DNA of 64,000 nucleotides from Pelagibacterium lentulum. GTDB lineage: Bacteria > Pseudomonadota > Alphaproteobacteria > Rhizobiales > Devosiaceae. The translations under genes were made by a program, and so were the position numbers. Of this stretch, positions 39,359 through 48,497 are shown piece by piece. The stretch spans positions 365,276-429,275 of the forward strand of contig NZ_RZMW01000041.1 of NCBI RefSeq assembly GCF_003992625.1. The letters run 5' to 3'. How positions within the stretch are numbered: the stretch's first letter is position 1; the number at the start of each line of letters is the position of its first letter. The notes beneath the pieces are model-generated. The model was given only the letters and a program-made list of their open reading frames with translations, was not told the origin of the DNA and searched no databases.

Positions 39359-40369
39359 CTATTCCAGTTCAAAGGCGCTGAAATGCCGATACGGGCGATC
39401 GGGCGTAACCACGATCGACGGGAAATGGGCATGAGCCAGGGCGCCGGGGAACATCTGATCTTCAAGACAAAGCCCGGAATGCTTGCCATATCGCTTGCCG
39501 CCAAGTCCGGGCACCGGGCAATCTGTCCACACTCCGTTATAGAGTTGAACGCCGGGCCGGTCGGTAAACAGCTTCAGCGTCAGATCATTCTCTGGGCTTG
39601 TGACCTTCGCCACCGGCCTATCGAGATCGCGTCCCGTCTCCAGCGCGAGATTGATGTCATAATCGATTGCCTCGCCGTTTTCATCGCGCAGGGTCCGGGC
39701 TTCTCGCAGATCATATTGCGTGCCGGACACCGGCAGCAACGCCCCGGTCGGCAGCAAATTGTCATCGACGGCACTATAGGCCGACGCATCGATTTGCACC
39801 TTATGGCCGAGCACATCGTCTGTGGTGCCGAGATTGAAATATTGATGCTGGACGAGGCTCACCGGCGTTGGCCGATCCGGCATGGCGGAGAGTTCGAGCG
39901 ATAACGTCCGGCCCTCGAGCCGGTAGATGGCTTCAAACGTCACATTGCCGGGAAACCCCATATGGCCGTCCGGTGAAAAATGGCTGAATTTGACACTGTT
40001 GGTTGCGCTGTCGGGCTCCATCTCCCAGACTTGGCGGCCCAGTCCCTCGGTCCCGCCATGCAGGCAGGACCCCGCCTCATTGGCCGAAACCGCGTAGGTC
40101 TTGCCATCAAGCGTGAATGTGGCGCCCGCAATGCGGTTGGCCACCCGACCGGCGAGCGATCCAAAATGCGGACTGTGGGCGGGGTAAGGGTCAAACGTTT
40201 CAAAGCCCAGCACAATCGAGCGCGGGGTGCCAGCGACCGGAACACGCCAATCGCGCACGGTTACGCCCCAGTTGATCAGCGCGACCTTGATGCCATCTTC
40301 GCCTTCAAGCCAGGCTTGTTCGACGCTTTTGCCGTCGAACCGTCCGAAGTTTTCGATTTTTATGGCCAT
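39359..40369 (-). CDS. galM: Aldose 1-epimerase (mutarotase)
   Basis: The enzyme interconverts alpha and beta anomers of aldoses such as galactose, glucose and xylose. The 336-residue protein shows LVQHQYFNLG with a catalytic His, GSLAGRVANRIAGATFTLDG, and the catalytic Glu in GLCLEDQMFPGA. GGGAGGTG stands ten bases before the ATG. It is divergent from the LacI-type regulator of the xylose genes, so it probably supplies the right anomer for xylose isomerase and shares the regulation. Confidence 0.93.
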   Translation of the reverse strand: MAIKIENFGRFDGKSVEQAWLEGEDGIKVALINWGVTVRDWRVPVAGTPRSIVLGFETFDPYPAHSPHFGSLAGRVANRIAGATFTLDGKTYAVSANEAGSCLHGGTEGLGRQVWEMEPDSATNSVKFSHFSPDGHMGFPGNVTFEAIYRLEGRTLSLELSAMPDRPTPVSLVQHQYFNLGTTDDVLGHKVQIDASAYSAVDDNLLPTGALLPVSGTQYDLREARTLRDENGEAIDYDINLALETGRDLDRPVAKVTSPENDLTLKLFTDRPGVQLYNGVWTDCPVPGLGGKRYGKHSGLCLEDQMFPGALAHAHFPSIVVTPDRPYRHFSAFELE

Positions 40370-40469
40370 GGCTTTTTGCACCTCCCACACATTTCACCAG
40401 ACTTGACGGATTCGCCGCAAGGCTGCAATGACTATCGTACCTCACTGGCCATATCGAGCGGACCTTTTC

Positions 40470-41507
40470 ATGGATGAGCGCGCAGGACGGGTAACGGTTC
40501 ACGATCTCGCAAGGGCAGCAGGCGTTTCCCTTGCAACGGTCGATCGCGTTCTCAATGGACGCTCTGGCGTCAGACCCGCAACGGCCGAAAAAGTGGAAAT
40601 GGCAATCGAAAGGATCGGCTTTCGGCGCGACATGACCGCCTCGATGCTGGCGCGTGGACGCGATTTGCGCGCCCATTTCCTGCTCCCCGACGGCACCAAC
40701 CAATTCATGGGCAAGCTGGCCGATGCCGCACAGAACCTTGGCCGTTTGGCGCGGGCCGAGCGCGGACTTTTCGAGATCGAGCGCATCAAGGCCATGGATG
40801 CAAGGGCGCTTGCCGCCGGGCTCGACGCCATCAATCCCGAGACCGCCGATTGCGTCGTTTTTGTCGCCATCGACAAGCCGGAAATTCATGCCGCCGTTAC
40901 CCGTGCCCACAAACGGGGCCTGAAACTCATTACCCTTGTTTCCGATCTTCCCGGTTCGGACCGGCAGGCGTTCATCGGCATCGACAATCTTGCGGCCGGG
41001 CGCACCGCAGCCTCGCTTATGGGGCGGTTTCTACCGGATGGTGCCAGGGTCGGGCTGGTTGCCGGTTCTCTGGGGCTGATCGATCACAGCCAGCGCATTG
41101 CCGGTTTCCGCGAGGTGATCGATGCCGAGTTTCCCAGCCTCCAAATCGCCGGGCCGGTCGAGGGGCAGGACGCCTTCTCGCTCACTTACGAAACGGTGCT
41201 CGCCTTTCTCAAAGCCCATCCCGACCTTGGTGGGCTCTATAATGTGGGCGCAGGTAATGCCGGTCTGATCATGGCGGTCAATGAATTGGGCCTTGCGGGC
41301 AAATTGCGCGTCATTGCCCATGAATTGACCGGCCCGACACGCGCCGGGCTTGAATCGGGCGCCATCGATCTGGTTCTGGATCAGGACCCGGAGGCCGAAT
41401 TGCGAGCCGTCTGGACCAGCATCAAGCGGCTGGTTCTGGGCGCCGATGCCGCAGACCCGCCGCATCGTATCGAAATTAAGGTTTTCCTTCGCGACAATTT
41501 GCGATAG
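40470..41507 (+). CDS. LacI family transcriptional regulator
   Basis: The 345-residue protein begins with a LacI helix-turn-helix, VTVHDLARAAGVSLATVDRVLNGR, including the hinge helix region, followed by a periplasmic-binding-protein-like domain (FIGIDNLAAGRTAASLMG, GLIDHSQRIAGF). It is divergent from galM by 100 bases and 108 bases upstream of xylB. Context suggests it controls xylose or xylo-oligosaccharide use. A promoter-like TTGACG lies upstream at 40403. The start at 40470 is preferred over an ATG at 40428 because it begins just before the DNA-binding domain. Confidence 0.9.
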   Translation: MDERAGRVTVHDLARAAGVSLATVDRVLNGRSGVRPATAEKVEMAIERIGFRRDMTASMLARGRDLRAHFLLPDGTNQFMGKLADAAQNLGRLARAERGLFEIERIKAMDARALAAGLDAINPETADCVVFVAIDKPEIHAAVTRAHKRGLKLITLVSDLPGSDRQAFIGIDNLAAGRTAASLMGRFLPDGARVGLVAGSLGLIDHSQRIAGFREVIDAEFPSLQIAGPVEGQDAFSLTYETVLAFLKAHPDLGGLYNVGAGNAGLIMAVNELGLAGKLRVIAHELTGPTRAGLESGAIDLVLDQDPEAELRAVWTSIKRLVLGADAADPPHRIEIKVFLRDNLR

Positions 41508-41532
41508 AGAACGGGATACACAATCCTAAAAA

Positions 41533-41545
41533 TTCGGGTCCCGAA
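41533..41545. promoter_or_regulatory. Perfect inverted repeat upstream of xylB, possible operator
   Basis: TTCGGG-T-CCCGAA is a perfect 6-1-6 inverted repeat between the regulator stop and xylB, about 70 bases before the xylB ATG. The loop is too short for an RNA hairpin, so a dimeric-protein site is more likely. It lacks the central CG of most LacI operators and was not seen in the galM-regulator gap. Confidence 0.35.
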
Positions 41546-41615
41546 AAAGGGGCGAGCAGTGAGGAGTTTTTGTCGTGGAGCGTTTTGAGGTACGTGCATC
41601 ATTTCGAGGTGCATT

Positions 41616-43079
41616 ATGACCTATCTCGGTCTTGATATTGGAACATCGGGCGTAAAAGCGCTTCTGATCGACGGGCAAGGTGCGGTCATTGGCGATGCCA
41701 CGACCACACTCAACGTTTCGCGCCCGAAGTCCGGCTGGTCCGAACAGAACCCGGCGGACTGGTGGCAGGCGGTCACCGATGCGATCGATCTGTTGAAAGG
41801 CAAGCACCCAAATGAGGTCGCCGCTATAAAGGGCATCGGGCTCTCGGGCCAGATGCACGGGGCCACGCTGCTCGATGGAAATGACGCAATCATTCGTCCG
41901 GCCATTTTGTGGAACGATGTGCGTTCGGACGCCGAATGCCGGGAGCTGGAAGCGGCGTTACCGACATCACGCGAAATTTCGGGCAATATCGCCATGCCTG
42001 GCTTTACCGCACCGAAAATCCTCTGGGTCAAAAAGCACGAGCCGGAGAATTTTTCGCGCATCGCCAAGGTCTTGCTGCCGAAAGACTATGTGCGTCTGCT
42101 TTTGACCGGGCGCTATGTCTCGGAGATGTCGGACGCTGCCGGAACGCTCTGGCTCGATGTCGCCAAGCGCGACTGGTCTGAGGCGCTTTTGGGCGCAACC
42201 GGGCTTGATAAGAGCCATATGCCCGGCCTTGTCGAAGGGTCGGAGGTTTCGGGCACGCTCAAAAAGGAGCTGTGCCAGCGCTGGGGGATCGAAGGCCAAC
42301 CCGTCGTCGCCGGGGGCGGGGGTGACAATGCCGCCTCAGCTTGCGGGATCGGCGCGATCAATCCGGGGGAAGGCTTTGTCTCGCTTGGCACATCGGGGGT
42401 GGTTTTCGTTTCCAACGAAAAATTCTCCCCCAATACCGGTGGCGCAGTGCATGCCTTTTGCCATGCGGTCCCCGATACCTGGCATCAGATGGGCGTATTT
42501 TTGTCCGCCACCGACAGCCTGAACTGGCTGGCAAAGTTGCTTGGCGCGGAAGCTGCGGCCCTGACCAGCCAAGTGGCCGAGGGCTTTTCAGGACCGGGGG
42601 AAGAGATTTTCCTGCCCTATCTTTCGGGCGAACGCACACCGCATAACAATGCCAAAGCGCGCGGCTCCTTTACCGGGCTATCCCATCTATCGGACGCAAA
42701 AACCATGACGCAGGCCGTGATGGAAGGGGTGGCCTTTGCCGTGCGCGACAGCCAGCGCGTGCTGGCCGATGCCGGCACCGACATCAAGACCCTTCTGGCG
42801 GTCGGCGGCGGGTCGCGGTCCGAGCTTTGGCTGGAAATGATCGCGACCAATCTGGGCATGGAGATCGCCATACCCCAGGACGGGGATTTCGGTGGCGCCT
42901 TTGGCGCGGCCAGGCTTGGGCTGATCGCAGCGACCGGGGCAGAACCCGCCAGCGTCTGCACCATGCCGAAAATCAAGAAAACCATTTCACCACGGGCCGA
43001 TCTGAAATCGGCCTATGACGAGCAATATGAGCGCTTCCGCGCTCTTTATGGGGCAATCGAGGAGGCCCGCAATCAATGA
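41616..43079 (+). CDS. xylB: Xylulokinase
   Basis: XylB phosphorylates D-xylulose with ATP to xylulose 5-phosphate for the pentose-phosphate pathway. The 487-residue FGGY-family kinase has the phosphate-binding [17 protein letters not shown], the [11 protein letters not shown] motif with substrate-contacting residues, [12 protein letters not shown] with the catalytic Asp and [18 protein letters not shown] precedes the ATG. It overlaps xylA by four bases (ATGA). Confidence 0.97.
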   Translation: MTYLGLDIGTSGVKALLIDGQGAVIGDATTTLNVSRPKSGWSEQNPADWWQAVTDAIDLLKGKHPNEVAAIKGIGLSGQMHGATLLDGNDAIIRPAILWNDVRSDAECRELEAALPTSREISGNIAMPGFTAPKILWVKKHEPENFSRIAKVLLPKDYVRLLLTGRYVSEMSDAAGTLWLDVAKRDWSEALLGATGLDKSHMPGLVEGSEVSGTLKKELCQRWGIEGQPVVAGGGGDNAASACGIGAINPGEGFVSLGTSGVVFVSNEKFSPNTGGAVHAFCHAVPDTWHQMGVFLSATDSLNWLAKLLGAEAAALTSQVAEGFSGPGEEIFLPYLSGERTPHNNAKARGSFTGLSHLSDAKTMTQAVMEGVAFAVRDSQRVLADAGTDIKTLLAVGGGSRSELWLEMIATNLGMEIAIPQDGDFGGAFGAARLGLIAATGAEPASVCTMPKIKKTISPRADLKSAYDEQYERFRALYGAIEEARNQ

Positions 43080-44383
43080 GTGATTTTTTCAAAGGCATCG
43101 ACAAGGTTCGCTACGAAGGGCCTGAAAGCACCAATCCGCTGGCCTATCGCTACTACAATCCCGAGGAGATCGTCCTGGGCAAGCGCATGGACGAGCATTT
43201 GCGCTTTGCACTGGCCTATTGGCATTCCTTTGCGTGGGAAGGTGGCGACCCGTTCGGCGGCCGCACCTTCGAGCGTCCCTGGTTCGATAGCGAAATGGAA
43301 GGCGCCAAACTCAAGGCGGAAGTCGCCTTTGAATTGTTCGAGCTGTTGGGCGTTCCCTATTTCTGCTTCCACGATGCCGATGTGCGCCCGGAAGGGGAAA
43401 CTTACGCGGAATCGACGAAAAAGCTGAACGCGATTGCCGATATCTTTGAAGAAAAGATGGCCCAGACCGGCACCAAGCTGTTGTGGGGCACGGCCAACCT
43501 GTTTTCAAACCGGCGTTTCATGGGCGGCGCAGCCACCAATCCCGATCCGGATGTCTTTGCCTATGCGGCAGCGACCATCAAGGCCAATATGGATGTCACC
43601 ATGCGGCTCAAGGGTGAAAACTATGTCCTTTGGGGCGGTCGCGAGGGCTATGAAACCCTGCTGAACACCAAGCTCGACAAGGAACTCGACCAGCTTGGCC
43701 GTATGCTCTCTCTGGTTGTCGACTATAAGCACAAGATGGGGTTCAAAGGCACGATCCTGCTTGAGCCCAAGCCGCAGGAACCCACAAAGCACCAATACGA
43801 TTTCGACGTTTCGACCGTTTACGGCTTTTTGAAAAAGTACGGGCTGGAAAACGAGGTCAAGGTCAATATCGAAGTCGGCCATGCCATTCTGGCAGGGCAC
43901 ACATTCGAGCATGAAGTGGCCATGGCGGCAACCCACGGGATTTTGGGGTCTATCGACATGAACCGGAACGATTATCAGTCCGGCTGGGATACCGACCAGT
44001 TCCCCAACAATGTGCCCGAAGTCGCACTGGCCTATTATCATATCCTCAAGGCCGGCGGCTTTGCGACGGGCGGCACCAATTTCGATGCCAAGCTCCGGCG
44101 CCAGTCGATCGATCCGGTGGACCTGCTTTATGGCCATATCGGCGGCATGGATACCTGCGCGCGCGGTCTCAAGGCCGCGGCAGCGATTATTGAGGATGGC
44201 AGCTACGATGCCTTCCTTGAGGACCGTTACGCAGGCTGGAATGATGCGGAAGCCCAAGCCATGCTCAAGGGTGAACGCAGCCTTGAGGACATCACGGCGC
44301 GCGTCGAGCGGGACAATATCAACCCGCAGCCCAAATCGGGCCGTCAGGAATATCTGGAAAACCTGATCAACCGCTTCGTCTGA
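43076..44383 (+). CDS. xylA: Xylose isomerase
   Basis: XylA interconverts D-xylose and D-xylulose with two divalent metals. The 435-residue class II enzyme has the catalytic His and Asp in YFCFHDADV, the signature [15 protein letters not shown], the metal-binding [18 protein letters not shown] and [16 protein letters not shown]. It is coupled to xylB. A small tandem repeat of TTCGTCTGA spans its stop codon (44375-44383 and 44385-44393). A strong terminator follows. Confidence 0.98.
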   Translation: MSDFFKGIDKVRYEGPESTNPLAYRYYNPEEIVLGKRMDEHLRFALAYWHSFAWEGGDPFGGRTFERPWFDSEMEGAKLKAEVAFELFELLGVPYFCFHDADVRPEGETYAESTKKLNAIADIFEEKMAQTGTKLLWGTANLFSNRRFMGGAATNPDPDVFAYAAATIKANMDVTMRLKGENYVLWGGREGYETLLNTKLDKELDQLGRMLSLVVDYKHKMGFKGTILLEPKPQEPTKHQYDFDVSTVYGFLKKYGLENEVKVNIEVGHAILAGHTFEHEVAMAATHGILGSIDMNRNDYQSGWDTDQFPNNVPEVALAYYHILKAGGFATGGTNFDAKLRRQSIDPVDLLYGHIGGMDTCARGLKAAAAIIEDGSYDAFLEDRYAGWNDAEAQAMLKGERSLEDITARVERDNINPQPKSGRQEYLENLINRFV

Positions 44384-44397
44384 TTTCGTCTGACTCG

Positions 44398-44464
44398 GCC
44401 CTCTCATCCTGCCTGCCAGCAGCCTTTGCCGAACAGGCAGGGGCCTTGGATGAGAGGGCTTTTT
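44398..44464 (+). terminator. Rho-independent terminator between xylA and xynB
   Basis: GCCCTCTCATCC (44398-44409) pairs perfectly with GGATGAGAGGGC (44448-44459), with an inner helix from CCTGCCTG and CAGGCAGG. TTTTT follows. It is 14 bases after the xylA stop and 18 bases before the xynB start, so read-through or a cryptic promoter is needed to express xynB. Confidence 0.85.
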
Positions 44465-44481
44465 CTTGGGAGGAGACCCAC

Positions 44482-46086
44482 ATGCCCACGCGCCCCAACC
44501 CTATCCTGCCGGGATTTAACCCTGACCCCTCGATCTGCCGGGTCGGGGAGGATTACTATATCGCAACCTCGACCTTTGAATGGTTCCCCGGTGTGCAGAT
44601 CCATCATTCCAGAGATCTTGCTAACTGGGAGCTGATCACGCGGCCGCTAACCCGCCAGAGCCAGCTCGATATGCGCGGCAACCCCGATTCCTGTGGCGTC
44701 TGGGCGCCCTGCCTTACCCATGACGGGGAGCAATTCTGGCTGGTCTATACAGACGTCAAACGCAAGGATGGCTCTTTCAAGGACGCGCATAATTATATCG
44801 TCACCGCGCCCGATATCATGGGGCCGTGGTCCGATCCGATCTTTGTCAATTCGTCCGGGTTCGATCCGTCGCTGTTTCACGACGATGATGGAAAGAAATG
44901 GTTTCTCAACATGATGTGGGACCATACGGCCCGCGCGCGACACAAATTTACCGGCATCGCGCTGCAGGAATTCGACCCCGTTGCTGGAAAGCTCACCGGC
45001 CCCCGCAAGAATATCTTCCACGGCACCGATCTGGCCCTGGTCGAAGGTCCGCATCTTTATAAGCGCAATGGCTGGTATTACCTGCTTACCGCCGAGGGCG
45101 GGACGGGCTATGAACATGCCTGCACCCTGGCGCGCTCGCGCAGCATTGATGGGCCCTATGAGTTACACCCGGACAAATACGTGGTCACTGCCAAAGATGA
45201 CCCGCTCAACCCGCTGCAGCGGGCCGGGCATGGCGATATTGTCGAGACCCCTGAGGGACGCACCTATATCGTGCATCTGACAGGTCGTCCGACGACCCAG
45301 AAACGCCGCTGCGTATTGGGCCGGGAAACCGCGATACAGGAAGCGGTCTGGAAAGATGACGACTGGCTTTATCTCAAGCACGGCACCAATGTGCCCGCTT
45401 TGGATGTCGATCTGCCCGGTATATGGAACGAAGACGTCCATTGGGCCGAACATCACGCGGATTTCTCCAGGCTCTCGGAATTGCCCATCGATTTCCAATG
45501 GCTCAGGACGCCCGAGACCGAGCGGATTTTCAAACTCGAAGACGGCAGGCTGCGCCTGTTCGGGCGCGAGTCCATCGCCTCATGGTTCGAGCAGGCACTG
45601 GTGGCACGCCGGCAGCAGCATTTCGACTATGAAGCGGAAACTGAAATCGATTTCTTGCCTGAAGACGAGCGCGAGATGGCCGGACTGATCTGCTATTACG
45701 GGCGCTATAATTTCCACTATTGCGCCGTAACCGCGGATGAGAACGGCAAGCGGGAGTTGATGCTGAAAAGCTCTCTGGCCAGTTTTCCCAATGGCGATCT
45801 GACGTTCCCTTATGATCCAATCGCGCTGCCGCAAACCGGCAAATTGCGTCTCAAGGTGCGGATAGAAAACAGCGGGTTGCAATTTTTCTGGGCCGGTGAC
45901 GATGGCAATTGGCACAAGGCCGGGCCGGTGCTCGATGCCTCGATCCTGTCGGACGAATGCGGCGGTCACGCCGAGCATGGCAGTTTCACCGGCGCCTTTG
46001 TCGGCATGGCCGCCCACGATCTCAATGGCGGGGGCAGACCAGCCGATTTTTCTTACTTCCGCTACAGCCCTCTCAAATCGGACTGA
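44482..46086 (+). CDS. xynB: GH43 beta-xylosidase
   Basis: The 534-residue enzyme releases xylose from xylo-oligosaccharides. The N-terminal five-bladed propeller carries the general-base Asp in FNPDPSI, the modulating Asp in GFDPSLFHDD and the general-acid Glu in VEGPHLYKRNG. A C-terminal beta-sandwich domain of about 200 residues follows, as in GH43 subfamily 11. No signal peptide is seen, so it is intracellular and needs uptake of oligosaccharides; no transporter is adjacent. GGGAGGAG precedes the ATG. Arabinofuranosidase side activity is common in the family. Confidence 0.94.
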   Translation: MPTRPNPILPGFNPDPSICRVGEDYYIATSTFEWFPGVQIHHSRDLANWELITRPLTRQSQLDMRGNPDSCGVWAPCLTHDGEQFWLVYTDVKRKDGSFKDAHNYIVTAPDIMGPWSDPIFVNSSGFDPSLFHDDDGKKWFLNMMWDHTARARHKFTGIALQEFDPVAGKLTGPRKNIFHGTDLALVEGPHLYKRNGWYYLLTAEGGTGYEHACTLARSRSIDGPYELHPDKYVVTAKDDPLNPLQRAGHGDIVETPEGRTYIVHLTGRPTTQKRRCVLGRETAIQEAVWKDDDWLYLKHGTNVPALDVDLPGIWNEDVHWAEHHADFSRLSELPIDFQWLRTPETERIFKLEDGRLRLFGRESIASWFEQALVARRQQHFDYEAETEIDFLPEDEREMAGLICYYGRYNFHYCAVTADENGKRELMLKSSLASFPNGDLTFPYDPIALPQTGKLRLKVRIENSGLQFFWAGDDGNWHKAGPVLDASILSDECGGHAEHGSFTGAFVGMAAHDLNGGGRPADFSYFRYSPLKSD

Positions 46087-46105
46087 AGCCAGGCAAAGCC
46101 GTCGC

Positions 46106-46142
46106 AAAAAGAGAGCGGTTTCACGTGAATCGCTCTCTTTTT
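46106..46142. terminator. Bidirectional terminator with a CACGTG palindrome in its loop
   Basis: AAAAAGAGAGCG (46106-46117) and CGCTCTCTTTTT (46131-46142) form a perfect 12-bp stem that serves both xynB and the convergent ohr. The 13-base loop contains TTCACGTGAA, itself a perfect palindrome. Confidence 0.9.
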
Positions 46143-46146
46143 ATTC

Positions 46147-46578
46147 CTATTCACCGACTGTCAGGCTGACCTCGACATTGCCGCGCGTGGCATGGGAGTA
46201 GGGGCAGATGATATGGGCCGCGTCCATCCATGCCTTGACCTTTTCGGCATCGTAGCCGGGCACATAGGCGGTAAGGCCGATCTTGAGGCCAAGCCCTTGT
46301 CCGTCGTCGCGCTTACCGACGCCCACGTCCGCCGTCACCTTGGTGTCGTCAGGCAATTTCACATGATCCTTGCCGGCCGCAGCACGCAAGGCACCAAGAT
46401 AGCACGCCGCATAGCCGGTTGCGAATAACTGCTCGGGATTGGTGCCCTCGCCACCGGGGCCGCCCATTTCTTTAGGGCTTGAGAGCTTGACGTCCAGCTT
46501 GCCGTCATCGGTTTTCGAATGTCCTTCATTGCGCCCGCCGCCTGTGGCGCTGGCATGTGCAGTGTACATAATTTCCAT
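46147..46578 (-). CDS. ohr: Organic hydroperoxide resistance protein (Ohr/OsmC family)
   Basis: Ohr is a thiol peroxidase that reduces organic and fatty-acid hydroperoxides. The 143-residue protein has TAHASATGGGRNEGHSKTDDG and the two catalytic Cys in FATGYAACYLGAL and HIICPYSHATRGN. GGGAG precedes the ATG at 46578. No ohrR (MarR-type) gene is adjacent, unlike many ohr loci. A promoter-like TTGAAC, 16 bases, TATGTT lies in the 83-base gap upstream, with an inverted GAACG/CGTTC pair. Confidence 0.95.
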   Translation of the reverse strand: MEIMYTAHASATGGGRNEGHSKTDDGKLDVKLSSPKEMGGPGGEGTNPEQLFATGYAACYLGALRAAAGKDHVKLPDDTKVTADVGVGKRDDGQGLGLKIGLTAYVPGYDAEKVKAWMDAAHIICPYSHATRGNVEVSLTVGE

Positions 46579-46661
46579 TGATCGGCTCCCTTGCATGAAT
46601 GGTCAATGTTTAACATAGAACGTCGACATGCGCGTTCAAGTTCAACGCCGAAATGAACTCT

Positions 46662-48059
46662 TCAGCCCATATAGAAGTTTTCCATGCGCTGGCTGGCGCT
46701 TTCATCAAAGCGGTGATCGGCCATCGGATGCGCGCGCTGGCCGCAATCGCGCCGCGGGCAAATCCGGCATCCCACCCCGATCGGGGTTGCGCCGCCTTGC
46801 GCATCGAGATCGATCCCATCGGCATAAATCATCGATTGCGCTCTGGAAACGGCACAGCCCAGCCCGATCGCCATATGACGGCGCGGCGCATTATGGGCAT
46901 AGCCGCCTTTGACGATGGCTTTGGCAATGCAGAAATAACGCTGCCCGTCAGGCATTTGGGAAAGCTGGACATTGATCTGGCCGGGATTGAGAAAGGCCGA
47001 ATAGACATTCCAGCGCGGGCAGGCGCCCGAATGGCGCGGAATGTGAATGCCTGAAAGCGAAAAACGCTTGGAAATATTGCCTGCTATATCGGTGCGCACG
47101 AGATGGAGCGGTATGCCGCTTGCGCCGGGTCGCTGCAATGTTGTCATGCGATGGCAAACCTGCTCGAAACTGGCGCGAAACCGCCGCCCGATGCGCTCAA
47201 TATCATAGCGGGTATTACGGCAGGCCTCAAGAAAGGGCTGGTAGGGCATGATCAATGCGGCGGCCGTATAGGACGCCAGAACGTTGCGGGCCAGCCCTGT
47301 TGCCTCGGGTTGGGGGAGCGTGCTGGCTTCAATCTGCTCCATGATCTCGGTTTCGGCGCAGAGAAGGGCCGCCTGCTGCGCCATTGCGAAAAGCGCCGAT
47401 TCCGGTTCGAGCGTATCGGCAATCGCCAGAACCCGCCCGCCCTCTTCAAGCCTGCGCATGACGCCATTTGGCAGAGAGGCCAGCCGCGTTTCGATGCCAA
47501 AGACATTAAAGAGATAGCTTTTAAGCCCTTGCTCAAATGTGTCGTCGGCCCCGTCAATATCGTGCCGTACGCGCCCTGCCGCCGCTTCGAGCGATTCAAA
47601 ATAATTGGCGTTTTCCTGCAGAAAATCGGAAACGGCTTCGGTAACAAGATTGTGGCCCGACGGGTTCTCGCCTTGCCCGCGCGTTTCCTTTTGCCGCAAA
47701 TGCTTGAGTTGATCGAAAAGCTTGAGCACCGCGCGCCCCACCGTAGCGTGATTGGTGGCAAGGTCCCGAATATCCTGATTTGTCAGGTCGCTGTCGACGA
47801 AAAGATCGTCGCCGAACAATTCCATCAGATCCCCGGCCAACCGTCCATCGTCGCTTTCGGCAAGCTCTCCGGGCTCAACGCCAAAGTGCCCGGCTATGCG
47901 AAATAAAAGCGGCACCGTGATCCGGCGCCTGTTGTGCTCGATGAGATTAAGATAGCTGGCCGAAATTTCCAGCGCCTGCGCCAATTGCGCCTGCGACAGC
48001 TTTTTCTGGCGCCGCAAGCGCTTGATGCGCCCGCCGATCTGAAGCTCCTCATGCACCAT
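46662..48059 (-). CDS. Short-chain fatty acyl-CoA regulator (ScfR/RamB-like) with XRE helix-turn-helix
   Basis: The 465-residue protein has an N-terminal XRE helix-turn-helix (IKRLRRQKKLSQAQLAQALE, SYLNLIEHNRR). A central region belongs to the ImmA/IrrE-like and DUF2083 part, and the Cys cluster CRICPRRDC lies near the C-terminus. This layout is that of the ScfR family (RamB, PrpR, PccR), which senses short acyl-CoA and controls glyoxylate or propionyl-CoA metabolism; PrpR carries an Fe-S cluster. It is divergent from a small gene and aceA, the target of RamB in actinobacteria, so control of isocitrate lyase is a sound inference. GGAGG precedes the ATG. Confidence 0.92.
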   Translation of the reverse strand: MVHEELQIGGRIKRLRRQKKLSQAQLAQALEISASYLNLIEHNRRRITVPLLFRIAGHFGVEPGELAESDDGRLAGDLMELFGDDLFVDSDLTNQDIRDLATNHATVGRAVLKLFDQLKHLRQKETRGQGENPSGHNLVTEAVSDFLQENANYFESLEAAAGRVRHDIDGADDTFEQGLKSYLFNVFGIETRLASLPNGVMRRLEEGGRVLAIADTLEPESALFAMAQQAALLCAETEIMEQIEASTLPQPEATGLARNVLASYTAAALIMPYQPFLEACRNTRYDIERIGRRFRASFEQVCHRMTTLQRPGASGIPLHLVRTDIAGNISKRFSLSGIHIPRHSGACPRWNVYSAFLNPGQINVQLSQMPDGQRYFCIAKAIVKGGYAHNAPRRHMAIGLGCAVSRAQSMIYADGIDLDAQGGATPIGVGCRICPRRDCGQRAHPMADHRFDESASQRMENFYMG

Positions 48060-48077
48060 GAAATACGGCCTCCGACC

Positions 48078-48124
48078 TTTACAAAATTTACAGATTTGAC
48101 GCCTTTTCTTTGCAAGGCTTTACA
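48078..48124. promoter_or_regulatory. TTTRCA direct repeats, candidate ScfR operator
   Basis: TTTACA occurs at 48078-48083, 48087-48092 and 48119-48124, and TTTGCA at 48109-48114. They form two pairs spaced 9 and 10 bases, about one helical turn. They lie 19-65 bases before the regulator start and 110-156 bases before the small gene upstream of aceA. ScfR-family sites known for RamB and PccR contain TTTGCAAA-like half-sites, which these resemble. Confidence 0.5.
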
Positions 48125-48233
48125 GCTTAACTTGCTGATTTACTTATTTATCTTGCCACATCGAGCCATTTTGTCAATTCTTTACTCAAGGCGAGCGTTA
48201 AAGCGTTCGCATTCAATTTGAGGAGTATCGACG

Positions 48234-48455
48234 ATGGAACATTCCACTCAGCATATCCCGGAAGACTTTATCACCATCATCGCGCCGACCATGGCGGAGG
48301 TTATGGAGAGTTTTAAGGCGCAAGGCCTTGCCGCACGCCAATACGCAATCGTTCATCGTGCCGGAAAGCACAGCTTCACCCTTGCCGGTGGTCAGCCGCT
48401 TTTTGACGGTGAGCCCATGATTGCCGCCACCTTTGCCCGGCGCGCCAGCGCCTGA
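48234..48455 (+). CDS. Small protein of unknown function upstream of aceA
   Basis: The 73-residue frame has an ATG with GAGGAG about eight bases upstream, and codon use like its neighbours. It shows no signal peptide, membrane segment or Cys. The sequence alternates short strands and one helix (IAPTMAEVMESFKAQGLAARQYA, then IVHRAGKHSFTLAGG). I do not recognise a family. It ends 43 bases before aceA, which has its own ribosome-binding site, so the two are probably cotranscribed and share the ScfR control region. Confidence 0.7.
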   Translation: MEHSTQHIPEDFITIIAPTMAEVMESFKAQGLAARQYAIVHRAGKHSFTLAGGQPLFDGEPMIAATFARRASA

Positions 48456-48497
48456 CCGAACCTAATCCGCATCGCATTCTTAAAAGGAGGAGAAACA

